From Soonwooa sp032078105 (GTDB lineage: Bacteria > Bacteroidota > Bacteroidia > Flavobacteriales > Weeksellaceae), in NCBI GenBank assembly GCA_046269235.1, contig JBJZOS010000002.1:62001-126000 (forward strand): a stretch of DNA of 64,000 nt, read 5' to 3'. This document shows, piece after piece, positions 43,549-51,382 of this stretch (position 1 is the stretch's first letter; each line of letters starts with the position of its first letter). A program made the translations under genes and the position numbers. The notes below the pieces were generated by a model, which saw only the letters and a list, made by a program, of their open reading frames with translations, did no database searches and had not been told where the DNA came from.

Positions 43549-44799
43549 TTATTTGATAGACTGCGCAATATTAACAATCACTTTAACAGCAGCTTCCATA
43601 TTCTCTACCGGAACAAACTCATAAGGTCCATGGAAGTAATGCCCACCTGCAAAAATGTTTGGACAAGGCAATCCCATATACGACAATTGTGCACCATCTG
43701 TACCACCACGAATCGCTTTTATTTTGGGTTCGACACCAGCATCTTTCATTGCTTGTTCGGCAATATCGATGATGTACATTTTGCCCTCGAATTGCTTTTT
43801 CATATTAAGATACTGTGGCTTAATTTCTAAAACCGCTGTATTCGCACCATATTTATCATTAATAGCTTCTACTTTTTCAGCCATTAATTGTTTACGAGCT
43901 TCAAACTTTGTATCATCATGATCACGAATAATATACTGCAACTTAGCTTCTGCAACATCACCCGTGAAATCTGTCAAATGGAAAAAACCATCAAAACCTT
44001 TAGTCGTTGCTGGCGTTTCGTTAGCTGGAAGTGATTGGATAAACTCCGAAGCCACCAGACCTGCATTTAGCATTTTTCCGAAAGAATAACCTGGATGTAC
44101 AGAAACACCAGTGAATTTAATAACAGCTCCGGCAGCGTTAAAATTCTCGTACTCTAATTCGCCAATTTCGCCGCCATCCATTGTGTAAGCCCATTCTGCA
44201 CCGAATTTTTCCACATTAAATTTGTGAGCTCCACGACCAATCTCCTCATCTGGATTAAATCCTACCGAAATGCGGCCATGTTTAACTTCTGGATGTGCCA
44301 TTAGATATTCGGCAGCAGTAACAATTTCTGCAATACCAGCTTTATCATCAGCACTTAACAAAGTCGTACCGTCTGTGGTAATAATTGTTTGACCAATATA
44401 TTTTTTAAGATCTGTAAATTTTTCAGGTGATAAAACAAAACCTGTTTCTTTATTTAATAACAAATCTTTTCCATCGTAGTTTTCCCAAATTTGAGGCTTT
44501 ACATCAACCCCATTAAAGTCTGGCGTACTGTCGTAATGCGCAATAAAACCAACTTGCGGAACTGTTACATCAATATTTGAAGGTATAAATCCGAAAACAT
44601 AACCATGCTCATCCATACTTACATCCTCCAAACCCAGGTCTTGCAACTCGTTAAATAGATATTTCGCCATGTCCCATTGTTGTGGTGTTGACGGCGTCGT
44701 ATCACTTTCTGGATCACTTGTTGAAAATATTTTAACGTATGTAATAAATCGATCGACCAATCTTTTGCGCCAATCTGATGTAAAATTTATTGTTATCAT
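43549..44799 (-). CDS. pepT: Peptidase T (tripeptide aminopeptidase)
   Basis: The 416-residue M20B metallopeptidase has AHYDSTPDFNG with the first zinc ligands, LSADDKAGIAEI with the bridging Asp, and NPDEEIGRGAH with the catalytic Glu pair. GGHYFHGPYEFVP near the C-terminus holds the last ligand. It removes the N-terminal residue from tripeptides in the cytosol. A good promoter lies upstream. The next gene (sufE) starts 9 bases after its stop, so pepT leads a four-gene operon. Confidence 0.95.
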   Translation of the reverse strand: MITINFTSDWRKRLVDRFITYVKIFSTSDPESDTTPSTPQQWDMAKYLFNELQDLGLEDVSMDEHGYVFGFIPSNIDVTVPQVGFIAHYDSTPDFNGVDVKPQIWENYDGKDLLLNKETGFVLSPEKFTDLKKYIGQTIITTDGTTLLSADDKAGIAEIVTAAEYLMAHPEVKHGRISVGFNPDEEIGRGAHKFNVEKFGAEWAYTMDGGEIGELEYENFNAAGAVIKFTGVSVHPGYSFGKMLNAGLVASEFIQSLPANETPATTKGFDGFFHLTDFTGDVAEAKLQYIIRDHDDTKFEARKQLMAEKVEAINDKYGANTAVLEIKPQYLNMKKQFEGKMYIIDIAEQAMKDAGVEPKIKAIRGGTDGAQLSYMGLPCPNIFAGGHYFHGPYEFVPVENMEAAVKVIVNIAQSIK

Positions 44800-44819
44800 C
44801 CTTTTTGGGTATATTAAAG

Positions 44820-44851
44820 CAAAGTTATATATTTATGCATGGAATGGCAAA
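44820..44851 (-). promoter_or_regulatory. Bacteroidota-type promoter for pepT operon
   Basis: On the minus strand TTTG (44851-44848) and TAACTTTG (44827-44820) are 20 bases apart, close to the -33/-7 consensus. The -7 box lies 21 bases before the pepT ATG. Confidence 0.65.
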
Positions 44852-44954
44852 TGCAAATAGGCTTTTCTGAATAGAGATTCTCTATAGAATTTCTGATTTA
44901 AAAGGCAAAAAATACATTGCCATCTAAGAATTTGGTTGATTAAAAATCCTTATT

Positions 44955-45812
44955 GTGAAAAAACTGTTTTTAACAGAATGTCCAAGAGACGCTATGCAGG
45001 GCTGGGGCGAGTTTATCCCCACCGAAAAAAAAATAAATTACATTAATTCTTTAATGGAAGTTGGCTTCGATGTATTAGATTGTGCCAGCTTTGTTAATGC
45101 GCGCACGATGCCACAGATGGCAGATTCTGGAATCGTGGTTGATGAAATCGATAAATCATTATCAAATACAAAACTTTCGGTTATCGTTGCTAATCTACGT
45201 GGTGCCGAAAAAGCATTAGAACATGATAGTGTTGACATCTTAGGATTTCCGTTTTCAATTTCGGAGACCTTTCAACATCGTAACACCAATAAAAGTAGAG
45301 AGGATGCTTTCGAAGAAATTCTTCAAATTTTTGAATTGACAAAAAAAGAAGGTCGCCAACTTAACTTATATTTTTCGATGGCTTTTGGTAATCCGTATGG
45401 TGAAAACTGGTCGTGGGAAGATGTAGATTTTTGGGCAAAACGTTTTGACGAAGTAGGGATTAAAGAGATTCTTTTATCTGATACCACAGGTGTTGGCGAT
45501 GTTGACAGGATAAGTTTATTATTTAACAAAATCCCTTCAAAATATCCAAATATCAATTTTGGCGCACATCTGCATAATCGTTACGAAGATTCTTATAAAA
45601 AACTAAAAGCCGCTTACGACCAAGGTTGTAATCGATTTGATAGTGCTATTAAAGGAATTGGTGGTTGTCCAATGGCGAAAGATGATCTGGTAGGAAATAT
45701 GCCTACAGAGCAGGTTTTTAACTTTATGGCAGTTGAAAAGATCGACATTAATCAAAACATGTTGAATTTCGAAAGTGCTTACAATAAAGCAAAAGATATA
45801 TTTCATTTTTAA
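44955..45812 (+). CDS. mvaB: Hydroxymethylglutaryl-CoA lyase-like protein
   Basis: The start is GTG at 44955 (KKLFLTECPRDAMQGW). The 285-residue TIM-barrel protein has metal ligands in RDAMQ (Asp12) and in GAHLHNR (two His, near residue 197). It has the active-site cysteine region GIGGCPMAKDDLVGNMPTE near residue 230. HMG-CoA lyases usually read EVGPRDGLQ at the first site; here it is ECPRDAMQ, so the motif departs from the norm. The reaction would be HMG-CoA to acetyl-CoA and acetoacetate, as in leucine breakdown. It stands alone on the plus strand with no other leucine-degradation gene nearby. Confidence 0.82.
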   Translation: MKKLFLTECPRDAMQGWGEFIPTEKKINYINSLMEVGFDVLDCASFVNARTMPQMADSGIVVDEIDKSLSNTKLSVIVANLRGAEKALEHDSVDILGFPFSISETFQHRNTNKSREDAFEEILQIFELTKKEGRQLNLYFSMAFGNPYGENWSWEDVDFWAKRFDEVGIKEILLSDTTGVGDVDRISLLFNKIPSKYPNINFGAHLHNRYEDSYKKLKAAYDQGCNRFDSAIKGIGGCPMAKDDLVGNMPTEQVFNFMAVEKIDINQNMLNFESAYNKAKDIFHF

Positions 45813-45894
45813 TAATTCTGGAAAATATCAGCCAATATTATTATTTAATTTAAAGATATTTTATTAAATTTATAAAGAATAAAAATCGAAAACT

Positions 45895-46299
45895 ATGACT
45901 TCAAAAACTACTTATTTAGGAGACAACACGATGGAATCTTTACATGAAGATTCTGGCAATACGATGCATATTGTAATCCCACAAGATGCCTTTAATAAAA
46001 GAGAGAACTTCTCGCCTACTGATCTCTTTGCAACATCTTTAGCACAAAGTATTTTTGCTGCCATTAGTGTTTTAGGAAAAGATAGAAACATCGATATTTC
46101 GGGAGCTAATTGCGAATTGAAAAAAACAATGTACTTCCAACCAAGAAGAATTGGTGAAATCTTCTGTGTTTTCAAATTTCCGCATACTTATACCGCGGAA
46201 GAAAAACAATTTATAGAAGATACGGCATATAATTCTCCCGTATATCTGAGTCTAAACCCAGATATTAAGGTGATAATGCTGTTTGAATATCAAGACTAA
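45895..46299 (+). CDS. OsmC-like protein lacking the usual cysteines
   Basis: The 134-residue protein has the OsmC/Ohr fold pattern: FSPTDLFATSLAQSIFAAISV, then ANCELKKTMYFQPRRIGEI, and AYNSPVYLSLNPDIKV at the end. In peroxide-reducing OsmC and Ohr proteins a Cys follows the SL(A/L)xC helix start and a second sits at NCPV. Here these places are Ser52 (AQSIF) and Ser114 (YNSPV). It may therefore not act as a thiol peroxidase. Cys73 and Cys91 are at other places. Its stop abuts the stop of the convergent DUF59 gene. Confidence 0.78.
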   Translation: MTSKTTYLGDNTMESLHEDSGNTMHIVIPQDAFNKRENFSPTDLFATSLAQSIFAAISVLGKDRNIDISGANCELKKTMYFQPRRIGEIFCVFKFPHTYTAEEKQFIEDTAYNSPVYLSLNPDIKVIMLFEYQD

Positions 46300-46626
46300 T
46301 TACAACATTCCGAGCTCGAAGCGTGCTTCTTCGCTCATCATATCCTTTGTCCATGTAGGTTCGAAAGTAAGGTTAATTTTGGCAGAATTAACCCCTTCCA
46401 CCGACTTAACCTTCTCTTCGACTTCCATGGGCAAAGACTCTGCAACTGGACAATTGGGAGAAGTCAACGTCATTACCACAACAACATCTCCATCATCCGA
46501 TATCTGCACATCATACACCAATCCTAATTCATAAATATCAACCGGAATTTCGGGATCGAAAATCGTTTTTAATTCTCTAATGATATTATCGCCAATGTCT
46601 GCAATTTGATCGTCTGTATATTTCAT
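46300..46626 (-). CDS. DUF59/MIP18-type iron-sulfur assembly protein (SufT/PaaD-like)
   Basis: The 108-residue protein matches the DUF59 family: TIFDPEIPVDIYELGLVYDV, MTLTSPNCPVAESLP with the conserved Cys, and a C-terminal INLTFEPTW. Such proteins help load iron-sulfur clusters onto target proteins. The gene starts one base after the exonuclease stop, so the two are co-transcribed. sufE lies 3 kb away on the same strand but in another operon. Function is inferred from the family. Confidence 0.88.
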   Translation of the reverse strand: MKYTDDQIADIGDNIIRELKTIFDPEIPVDIYELGLVYDVQISDDGDVVVVMTLTSPNCPVAESLPMEVEEKVKSVEGVNSAKINLTFEPTWTKDMMSEEARFELGML

Positions 46627-46627
46627 T

Positions 46628-47323
46628 TTATTCTAAACGTTTTACAATATCTTCCTGACGCATTCGTCTAAAAATATTGCACAAAGTTAAGACATCTTTT
46701 TCACAATATTTAACTATTCTTAATAAGTCTTTGTCTTGGTAGTAAACTTGAGCTACTTGAGAACCATCAATATCGTCTTTTGGCGTAGGAATTTTGAAAA
46801 TATGTGCCAACAATTCTAATGATACATAAGACTTCCAATCTCCGAATTTCCAAAGCTCCATAGTGTCAAGATGCGAAATTTCCCATGGTTTTTTACCAAA
46901 CATCTGGAAAACATAAGGCGGATTAATTCCGTTTACTAAAAGACGCCGCGCAATGTAGGGAAAGTCAAACTCTTTCCCATTATGAGCACAAAGAATAACA
47001 TCCCGCAATCTTGGACTGTTGAAAATTTCACAAAATTCTAAAAGTATATCCTTTTCATCATCACCATAAAAGGATTTAATCTTAAGTTGATCATGACCAT
47101 CTATCATCCCAATTGAGATACATATTATCTTTCCAAATTCAGCCATAATACCAGCTCTATCTTCAAAGAAAATATCAGCACTAATGTCTTCTTTCCGTTG
47201 GGATTTGGTTTTCTTATCCCAAAGATATTGCGTTTGCTCATCTAGTTCCGACCAAGCTTCAGACTGAGGAACTGTCTCAATATCAAGAAACAGTATCTTT
47301 TCAATAGGTATATTTTTAATCAT
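46628..47323 (-). CDS. 3'-5' exonuclease domain protein, PolB-type DEDDy
   Basis: The 231-residue protein carries the acidic sites of DEDDy exonucleases: LFLDIETVP (Asp14, Glu16), CAHNGKEFDFPYIARRL (middle Asp) and IVKYCEKDVLTLCNIF (last Asp with Tyr). This matches the predicted exonucleases related to the proofreading domain of family B polymerases. No polymerase domain follows. It probably trims single-stranded DNA or RNA ends. It is the first gene of an operon with the DUF59 gene and lies after the act operon terminator. Confidence 0.85.
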   Translation of the reverse strand: MIKNIPIEKILFLDIETVPQSEAWSELDEQTQYLWDKKTKSQRKEDISADIFFEDRAGIMAEFGKIICISIGMIDGHDQLKIKSFYGDDEKDILLEFCEIFNSPRLRDVILCAHNGKEFDFPYIARRLLVNGINPPYVFQMFGKKPWEISHLDTMELWKFGDWKSYVSLELLAHIFKIPTPKDDIDGSQVAQVYYQDKDLLRIVKYCEKDVLTLCNIFRRMRQEDIVKRLE

Positions 47324-47357
47324 GATTGTGAATTTACTTCTAATTTAAATAAAAAAA

Positions 47358-47383
47358 GAAACCCGACAAAATAGTCGGGTTTC
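47358..47383 (-). terminator. Intrinsic terminator of the act operon
   Basis: A perfect 10-base stem (47358-47367 with 47374-47383) with a 6-base loop is followed on the minus strand by a run of seven T. It lies 22 bases after the actF stop. Confidence 0.92.
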
Positions 47384-47405
47384 AAATTCTAAATAACAAT
47401 ATCTC

Positions 47406-48740
47406 TTAGAAAGGATATTCGTAAATCTCTGATTCGTGGAAGAAAGGGTTACCAGTTGGCATTAGTTTTAATTTAGTTAATGCAGTAAACACTACGAAAA
47501 CAAATAAACCTACTACTGCCGCAAACGATCCTACTGTTAGTAATAATGTCGGAAGGTTATTCCAATAAGGTCCAACTGTTCCTGGCATTACCATGTTGAA
47601 ATAGTCTAACCAGTGACCGAAAATTACAACAACAGCCATCGTAGTAACTACTTTATAGTTACGTTTGATACTACTACTTACTAAGATTAGCAAAGGAAGT
47701 AGGAAGTTAACGATCAACATTGGTAAGAATGTTGGTGCGTAATACTCGAATCTACCAAAGAAGTAGTTAACCTCTTCTGGTACGTTAGCATACCAATAAA
47801 GCATGAATTGACAGAACCATAAGTACGTCCAAAGCATACTTGTAGCAAATAAAAACTTACCTAAATCATGTAAGTGGTTATCGTTAAATTGAGGATAAAA
47901 TCCTTTTTTCTTTAAATAAACTGCCACTAAGATAATTGACGCTACAGCAGTTGATAAACAACTCACCATAGAATACCAAATATACAGTGTCGAGTACCAG
48001 TGTGGGTCAATAGACATTAACCAATCCCAAGCCCATGCTGCAGATGCAAAACCGAAGAATGCGATATAACCAACACTCCAGTTATACAAACTAGCATATA
48101 CTTTTCTATCACCATTGGTATCATCCACTTTCTTAGAAACTTGCTTAAGCTTCCAAGCGAAGAAACTAGCACCAATAACATAAATAAATGTTCTTACAAC
48201 ATAGAAAGGCACATTCAAGAATTTACTTTTTTCGTAAATAATTACGTCAAAGTTAGGGTCTTTAGGATCTGTTAAAGATGGATCCATCCAGTGAAACAAA
48301 TGTCCCATGTGAAAAGCATTTAATAATACAATGATTAAAAGAATTGCGCCTCCATAAGGAATGAAAGAAGCAACAGCTTCCATAACTCTTGTTACAATAA
48401 TTGACCAACCTGCGTGTGCAGCATGCTGAATACTATAGAAGAATAAAGCAGCACAACTAACACCAAACAAAAACACAGCAGCAACGTGTAAAGCAGCTAA
48501 AGGTTGGTTACCAACTTGCATTTTTGCATGTTCTAAATGTGCAGCATGATCTTGAGGACCTACCAACTCGCTAGAGTGAGACGGGTTATTGTGACCTCCT
48601 GAATGAACAGCTTCCATCCAGTGGGTAATAGTAGTATCGTCAATTCCTTTATTCAAAGCAAAACCTGCAGCAAATAACACTAATCCTACAACAATCAGTA
48701 TAATGGAATATAATCTTAACTTAGGTGAAAAACTATACAT
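47406..48740 (-). CDS. actF: Alternative complex III membrane subunit ActF
   Basis: The 444-residue membrane protein has ten or so helices and matches ActF, an NrfD/ActC-related subunit of alternative complex III (quinol:cytochrome c oxidoreductase). Typical segments are VGYIAFFGFASAAWAWDWLMSIDPHWYSTLY, EEVNYFFGRFEY and MPGTVGPYWNNLP. ActF does not have heme-binding CxxCH sites. Together with ActC it forms the membrane core that oxidises menaquinol. It is the last gene of the actA-F operon and is followed by a strong terminator. Confidence 0.93.
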   Translation of the reverse strand: MYSFSPKLRLYSIILIVVGLVLFAAGFALNKGIDDTTITHWMEAVHSGGHNNPSHSSELVGPQDHAAHLEHAKMQVGNQPLAALHVAAVFLFGVSCAALFFYSIQHAAHAGWSIIVTRVMEAVASFIPYGGAILLIIVLLNAFHMGHLFHWMDPSLTDPKDPNFDVIIYEKSKFLNVPFYVVRTFIYVIGASFFAWKLKQVSKKVDDTNGDRKVYASLYNWSVGYIAFFGFASAAWAWDWLMSIDPHWYSTLYIWYSMVSCLSTAVASIILVAVYLKKKGFYPQFNDNHLHDLGKFLFATSMLWTYLWFCQFMLYWYANVPEEVNYFFGRFEYYAPTFLPMLIVNFLLPLLILVSSSIKRNYKVVTTMAVVVIFGHWLDYFNMVMPGTVGPYWNNLPTLLLTVGSFAAVVGLFVFVVFTALTKLKLMPTGNPFFHESEIYEYPF

Positions 48741-48749
48741 TTCTTACTT

Positions 48750-49457
48750 CTATTTTTTAGTGTTAGTATTATTCTCTTTTGTAGTTGCTATGTCATCAGC
48801 TTTAGGTGCCGCATCCGATGTCGGTGCTGCCGCTGGTACTGCACCAGCTTTAAAAGCGTTCATCACATACATTGCTACTCTCCAACGGTCTCCAGGATTA
48901 AGTTGTCCTGCATAAGATCCCATCGCATTTCTACCATGTGATAGAACATAATGTACAGATCCTACAGTAATTTCTCGATCCTTATAATTTGGTACACCAG
49001 AGTAAGCACCACTTTGTACAATTGGTCCCTGACCATCACCACCTGTACCATGACAAGCAGCACAAGTATGATCGAATAAAATTTTACCTCTTTCTAAATC
49101 TTTTTCAAGATTTTTTGGGTTAAGTGGAGATGCTGTTAAAGTCTTAGACTTATCATAACCAGCATTGTATTCGTCAACGTTTTTAGGACTTCCTTCTTCG
49201 TCAATAACGCCGTCTCTGTTTTGAGAAACTGTACCATCTACTGGCGATAATCCTGTTGCTCCTGCATTAGCTACAAACAAAGGAATTTCGTTTTCGTGTT
49301 TAGAATAAGCATCCTCAGCTTTCATCAACGGATCATAAGCTACTGGAAAGTACATATCCGGGAAATAAACCAAAGGTGGATTCTCTTTACTACAAGAAGT
49401 TAAAAGAACACTTGCAAAGCCTAAAACAGCTGTAATTTTAATAATATTCTTGTTCAT
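48750..49457 (-). CDS. actE: Alternative complex III monoheme cytochrome c subunit ActE
   Basis: The preferred start is ATG 49457 (MNKNIIKITAVLGF), three codons inside the longer frame to 49466. This leaves a lipoprotein signal peptide with lipobox LTSC (Cys22). One heme site, CAACHGTGGDGQGP, is in the middle, and the axial Met is probably in RNAMGSYAG. The protein is about 235 residues with an Ala/Pro-rich C-terminal tail. It accepts electrons from ActA and passes them to a terminal oxidase. It overlaps nothing and lies 9 bases upstream of actF. Confidence 0.93.
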   Translation of the reverse strand: MNKNIIKITAVLGFASVLLTSCSKENPPLVYFPDMYFPVAYDPLMKAEDAYSKHENEIPLFVANAGATGLSPVDGTVSQNRDGVIDEEGSPKNVDEYNAGYDKSKTLTASPLNPKNLEKDLERGKILFDHTCAACHGTGGDGQGPIVQSGAYSGVPNYKDREITVGSVHYVLSHGRNAMGSYAGQLNPGDRWRVAMYVMNAFKAGAVPAAAPTSDAAPKADDIATTKENNTNTKK

Positions 49458-49458
49458 C

Positions 49459-49980
49459 TTAAGCATCTTTAACTGTTATTTCTTCAACACCAGTGTCTAC
49501 AAGAATCTGTTTGATTGTTTCAACATCGTCAGATACAAACTCCATAAGGAATTTATCATCTGTTGTTCTTGGATCTGGATTCTGAGGTTTTGCCCCAGGA
49601 TACATTTTATTTCTAACTAAGTAAGTTAATGACATCAAGTGCGCTGCACAGAATACCATTAATTCGAACATAGGTACCACAAATGCTGGCATATTATGTC
49701 CCCAATCGAATGATGGTTTACCACCAATATTTTGAGGCCAATCGTGGATCATCGTATAGTATGTCACTAAAGCCCCAATTGAAACACCATAAACACCGTA
49801 GAAAAAAGCAGCATCCGAAATTCTAGTTTTCTTAAGCCCCAAAGCTTTATCTAGTCCATGTACAGGAAAAGGTGTATATACTTCGTTAATCTTGATACCT
49901 TTATCGTTGAAGGCTTTAACGCCGTGCATTAAATCATCGTCGTCGCCGTAAAGTCCGTAAATAATTTTAGTGGTGCTCAT
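49459..49980 (-). CDS. actD: Alternative complex III subunit ActD (DUF3341)
   Basis: The preferred start is ATG 49980 (STTKIIYGLYGDDDDLMHG), giving about 173 residues. The longer frame to 50007 adds residues unlike ActD. The DUF3341 core has a soluble N-terminal part followed by two membrane helices, with FPVHGLDKALGLKKTRI between. The first helix contains FFYGVYGVSIGALVTYYTM. The gene overlaps the actC end by 14 bases and its stop abuts the actE start region. ActD is a structural subunit of the complex. Confidence 0.92.
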   Translation of the reverse strand: MSTTKIIYGLYGDDDDLMHGVKAFNDKGIKINEVYTPFPVHGLDKALGLKKTRISDAAFFYGVYGVSIGALVTYYTMIHDWPQNIGGKPSFDWGHNMPAFVVPMFELMVFCAAHLMSLTYLVRNKMYPGAKPQNPDPRTTDDKFLMEFVSDDVETIKQILVDTGVEEITVKDA

Positions 49981-51364
49981 CTCCTTCTTTTGCTTTATAA
50001 GTTTCACCTGAAATTTTCAAAATACTCTTCAATTCAGCCTGTGCAATTACAGGGAATGTTCTAGCATATAATAAGAACAATACTGAGAAGAATCCTATTG
50101 TACCAAGGTACACACCTACGTCAATAATTGTTGGCATAAACATCGTCCAAGATGATGGTAAGTAGTCTCTTGATAAGTTGATAACAATGATATCAAAACG
50201 CTCAAACCACATACCGATGTTAATGATTAATGCAATGATAAATGTTGCAAAAATGTTAGTTCTAACTCTCTTGAACCAGAATGCTGCAGGAACTACCAAG
50301 TTACAAATAATCAATGCCCAAAATGCCCACCAGTAAGGACCAGTTGCAGCACCAGGAGATAGATATACGAAATCTTCGAATCGTGATCCTGAATACCAAG
50401 CGATAAAATATTCACAAGCGTAAGCTACAGTTACCATACCACCAGTTAAGATGATTACGATGTTCATAATCTCGATATGATACATTGTAATATAATCTTC
50501 TAGGTGACAAACTTTTCTCGCTACTAATAATAAGGTCTGTACCATCGCAAACCCTGAGAAAATAGCCCCTGCAACGAAGTACGGCGGATAGATTGTCGAG
50601 TGCCAACCTTTGATAACCGAAGTTGCAAAGTCAAAAGATACCGTGGTATGTACAGAGAATACAAGAGGCGTTGCTAAACCTGCAAGAACCAAAGAAAGTT
50701 CTTCAAATCTTTGCCAGTGTTTTGCTTTACCACCCCATCCGAAAGCAAGAATTGTATACATCTTCTTGTTGAAGGGTGTTTTAGCTCTATCTCTAATCAT
50801 TGCAAAGTCAGGAATAAGTCCCATGAACCAGAACACTACTGATACTGAGAAATATGTCGAGATTGCAAATACGTCCCAAAGTAGAGGTGAATTAAAGTTA
50901 GTCCAAAGAGATCCGAATTGGTTTGGCAAAGGGAAAACCCAATAACCTACCCATACACGACCCATGTGGATAACCGGGAAAATCGCTGCCTGACATACCG
51001 CGAAAATTGTCATCGCTTCTGCAGAACGGTTAACCGACATTCTCCATCTTTGTCTAAATAATAATAGTACGGCAGAGATTAGTGTACCGGCGTGACCAAT
51101 ACCCACCCACCATACGAAGTTGGTAATATCCCAACCCCAGTTAATAGTTCTATTCAATCCCCATGCACCAATACCAGTCCCAATTGTATATGCGATACAA
51201 CCGAATCCGTAGATGAAAAGTACTAATGCTGCGTATAGTGATGCCCACCATAATTTACCAGCACGTTCCTCGATAGGTCTTGCGATATCTTCTGTAATAT
51301 CGTGATAAGTCTTATGACCAATAATTAAAGGTTCCCTTATCGGAGCTTCGTAATGTCCTGACAT
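49967..51364 (-). CDS. actC: Alternative complex III menaquinol-oxidising membrane subunit ActC (NrfD-like)
   Basis: The 465-residue NrfD/PsrC-family protein has about ten helices, with conserved segments FVWWVGIGHAGTLISAVLLLFRQRW near residue 90 and WHSTIYPPYFVAGAIFSGFAMV near 235. It forms the quinol-binding side of the complex together with ActB. It lies between actB (18 bases upstream) and actD (14-base overlap). The length and order match the actA-F operons of other Bacteroidota. Confidence 0.95.
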   Translation of the reverse strand: MSGHYEAPIREPLIIGHKTYHDITEDIARPIEERAGKLWWASLYAALVLFIYGFGCIAYTIGTGIGAWGLNRTINWGWDITNFVWWVGIGHAGTLISAVLLLFRQRWRMSVNRSAEAMTIFAVCQAAIFPVIHMGRVWVGYWVFPLPNQFGSLWTNFNSPLLWDVFAISTYFSVSVVFWFMGLIPDFAMIRDRAKTPFNKKMYTILAFGWGGKAKHWQRFEELSLVLAGLATPLVFSVHTTVSFDFATSVIKGWHSTIYPPYFVAGAIFSGFAMVQTLLLVARKVCHLEDYITMYHIEIMNIVIILTGGMVTVAYACEYFIAWYSGSRFEDFVYLSPGAATGPYWWAFWALIICNLVVPAAFWFKRVRTNIFATFIIALIINIGMWFERFDIIVINLSRDYLPSSWTMFMPTIIDVGVYLGTIGFFSVLFLLYARTFPVIAQAELKSILKISGETYKAKEGDEHH

Positions 51365-51382
51365 TTTTTACCTATTTATTAT

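Noticed and set aside
49981..50007. Longer ActD start
   Set aside because: The added residues are unlike the ActD N-terminus and deepen the overlap with actC.
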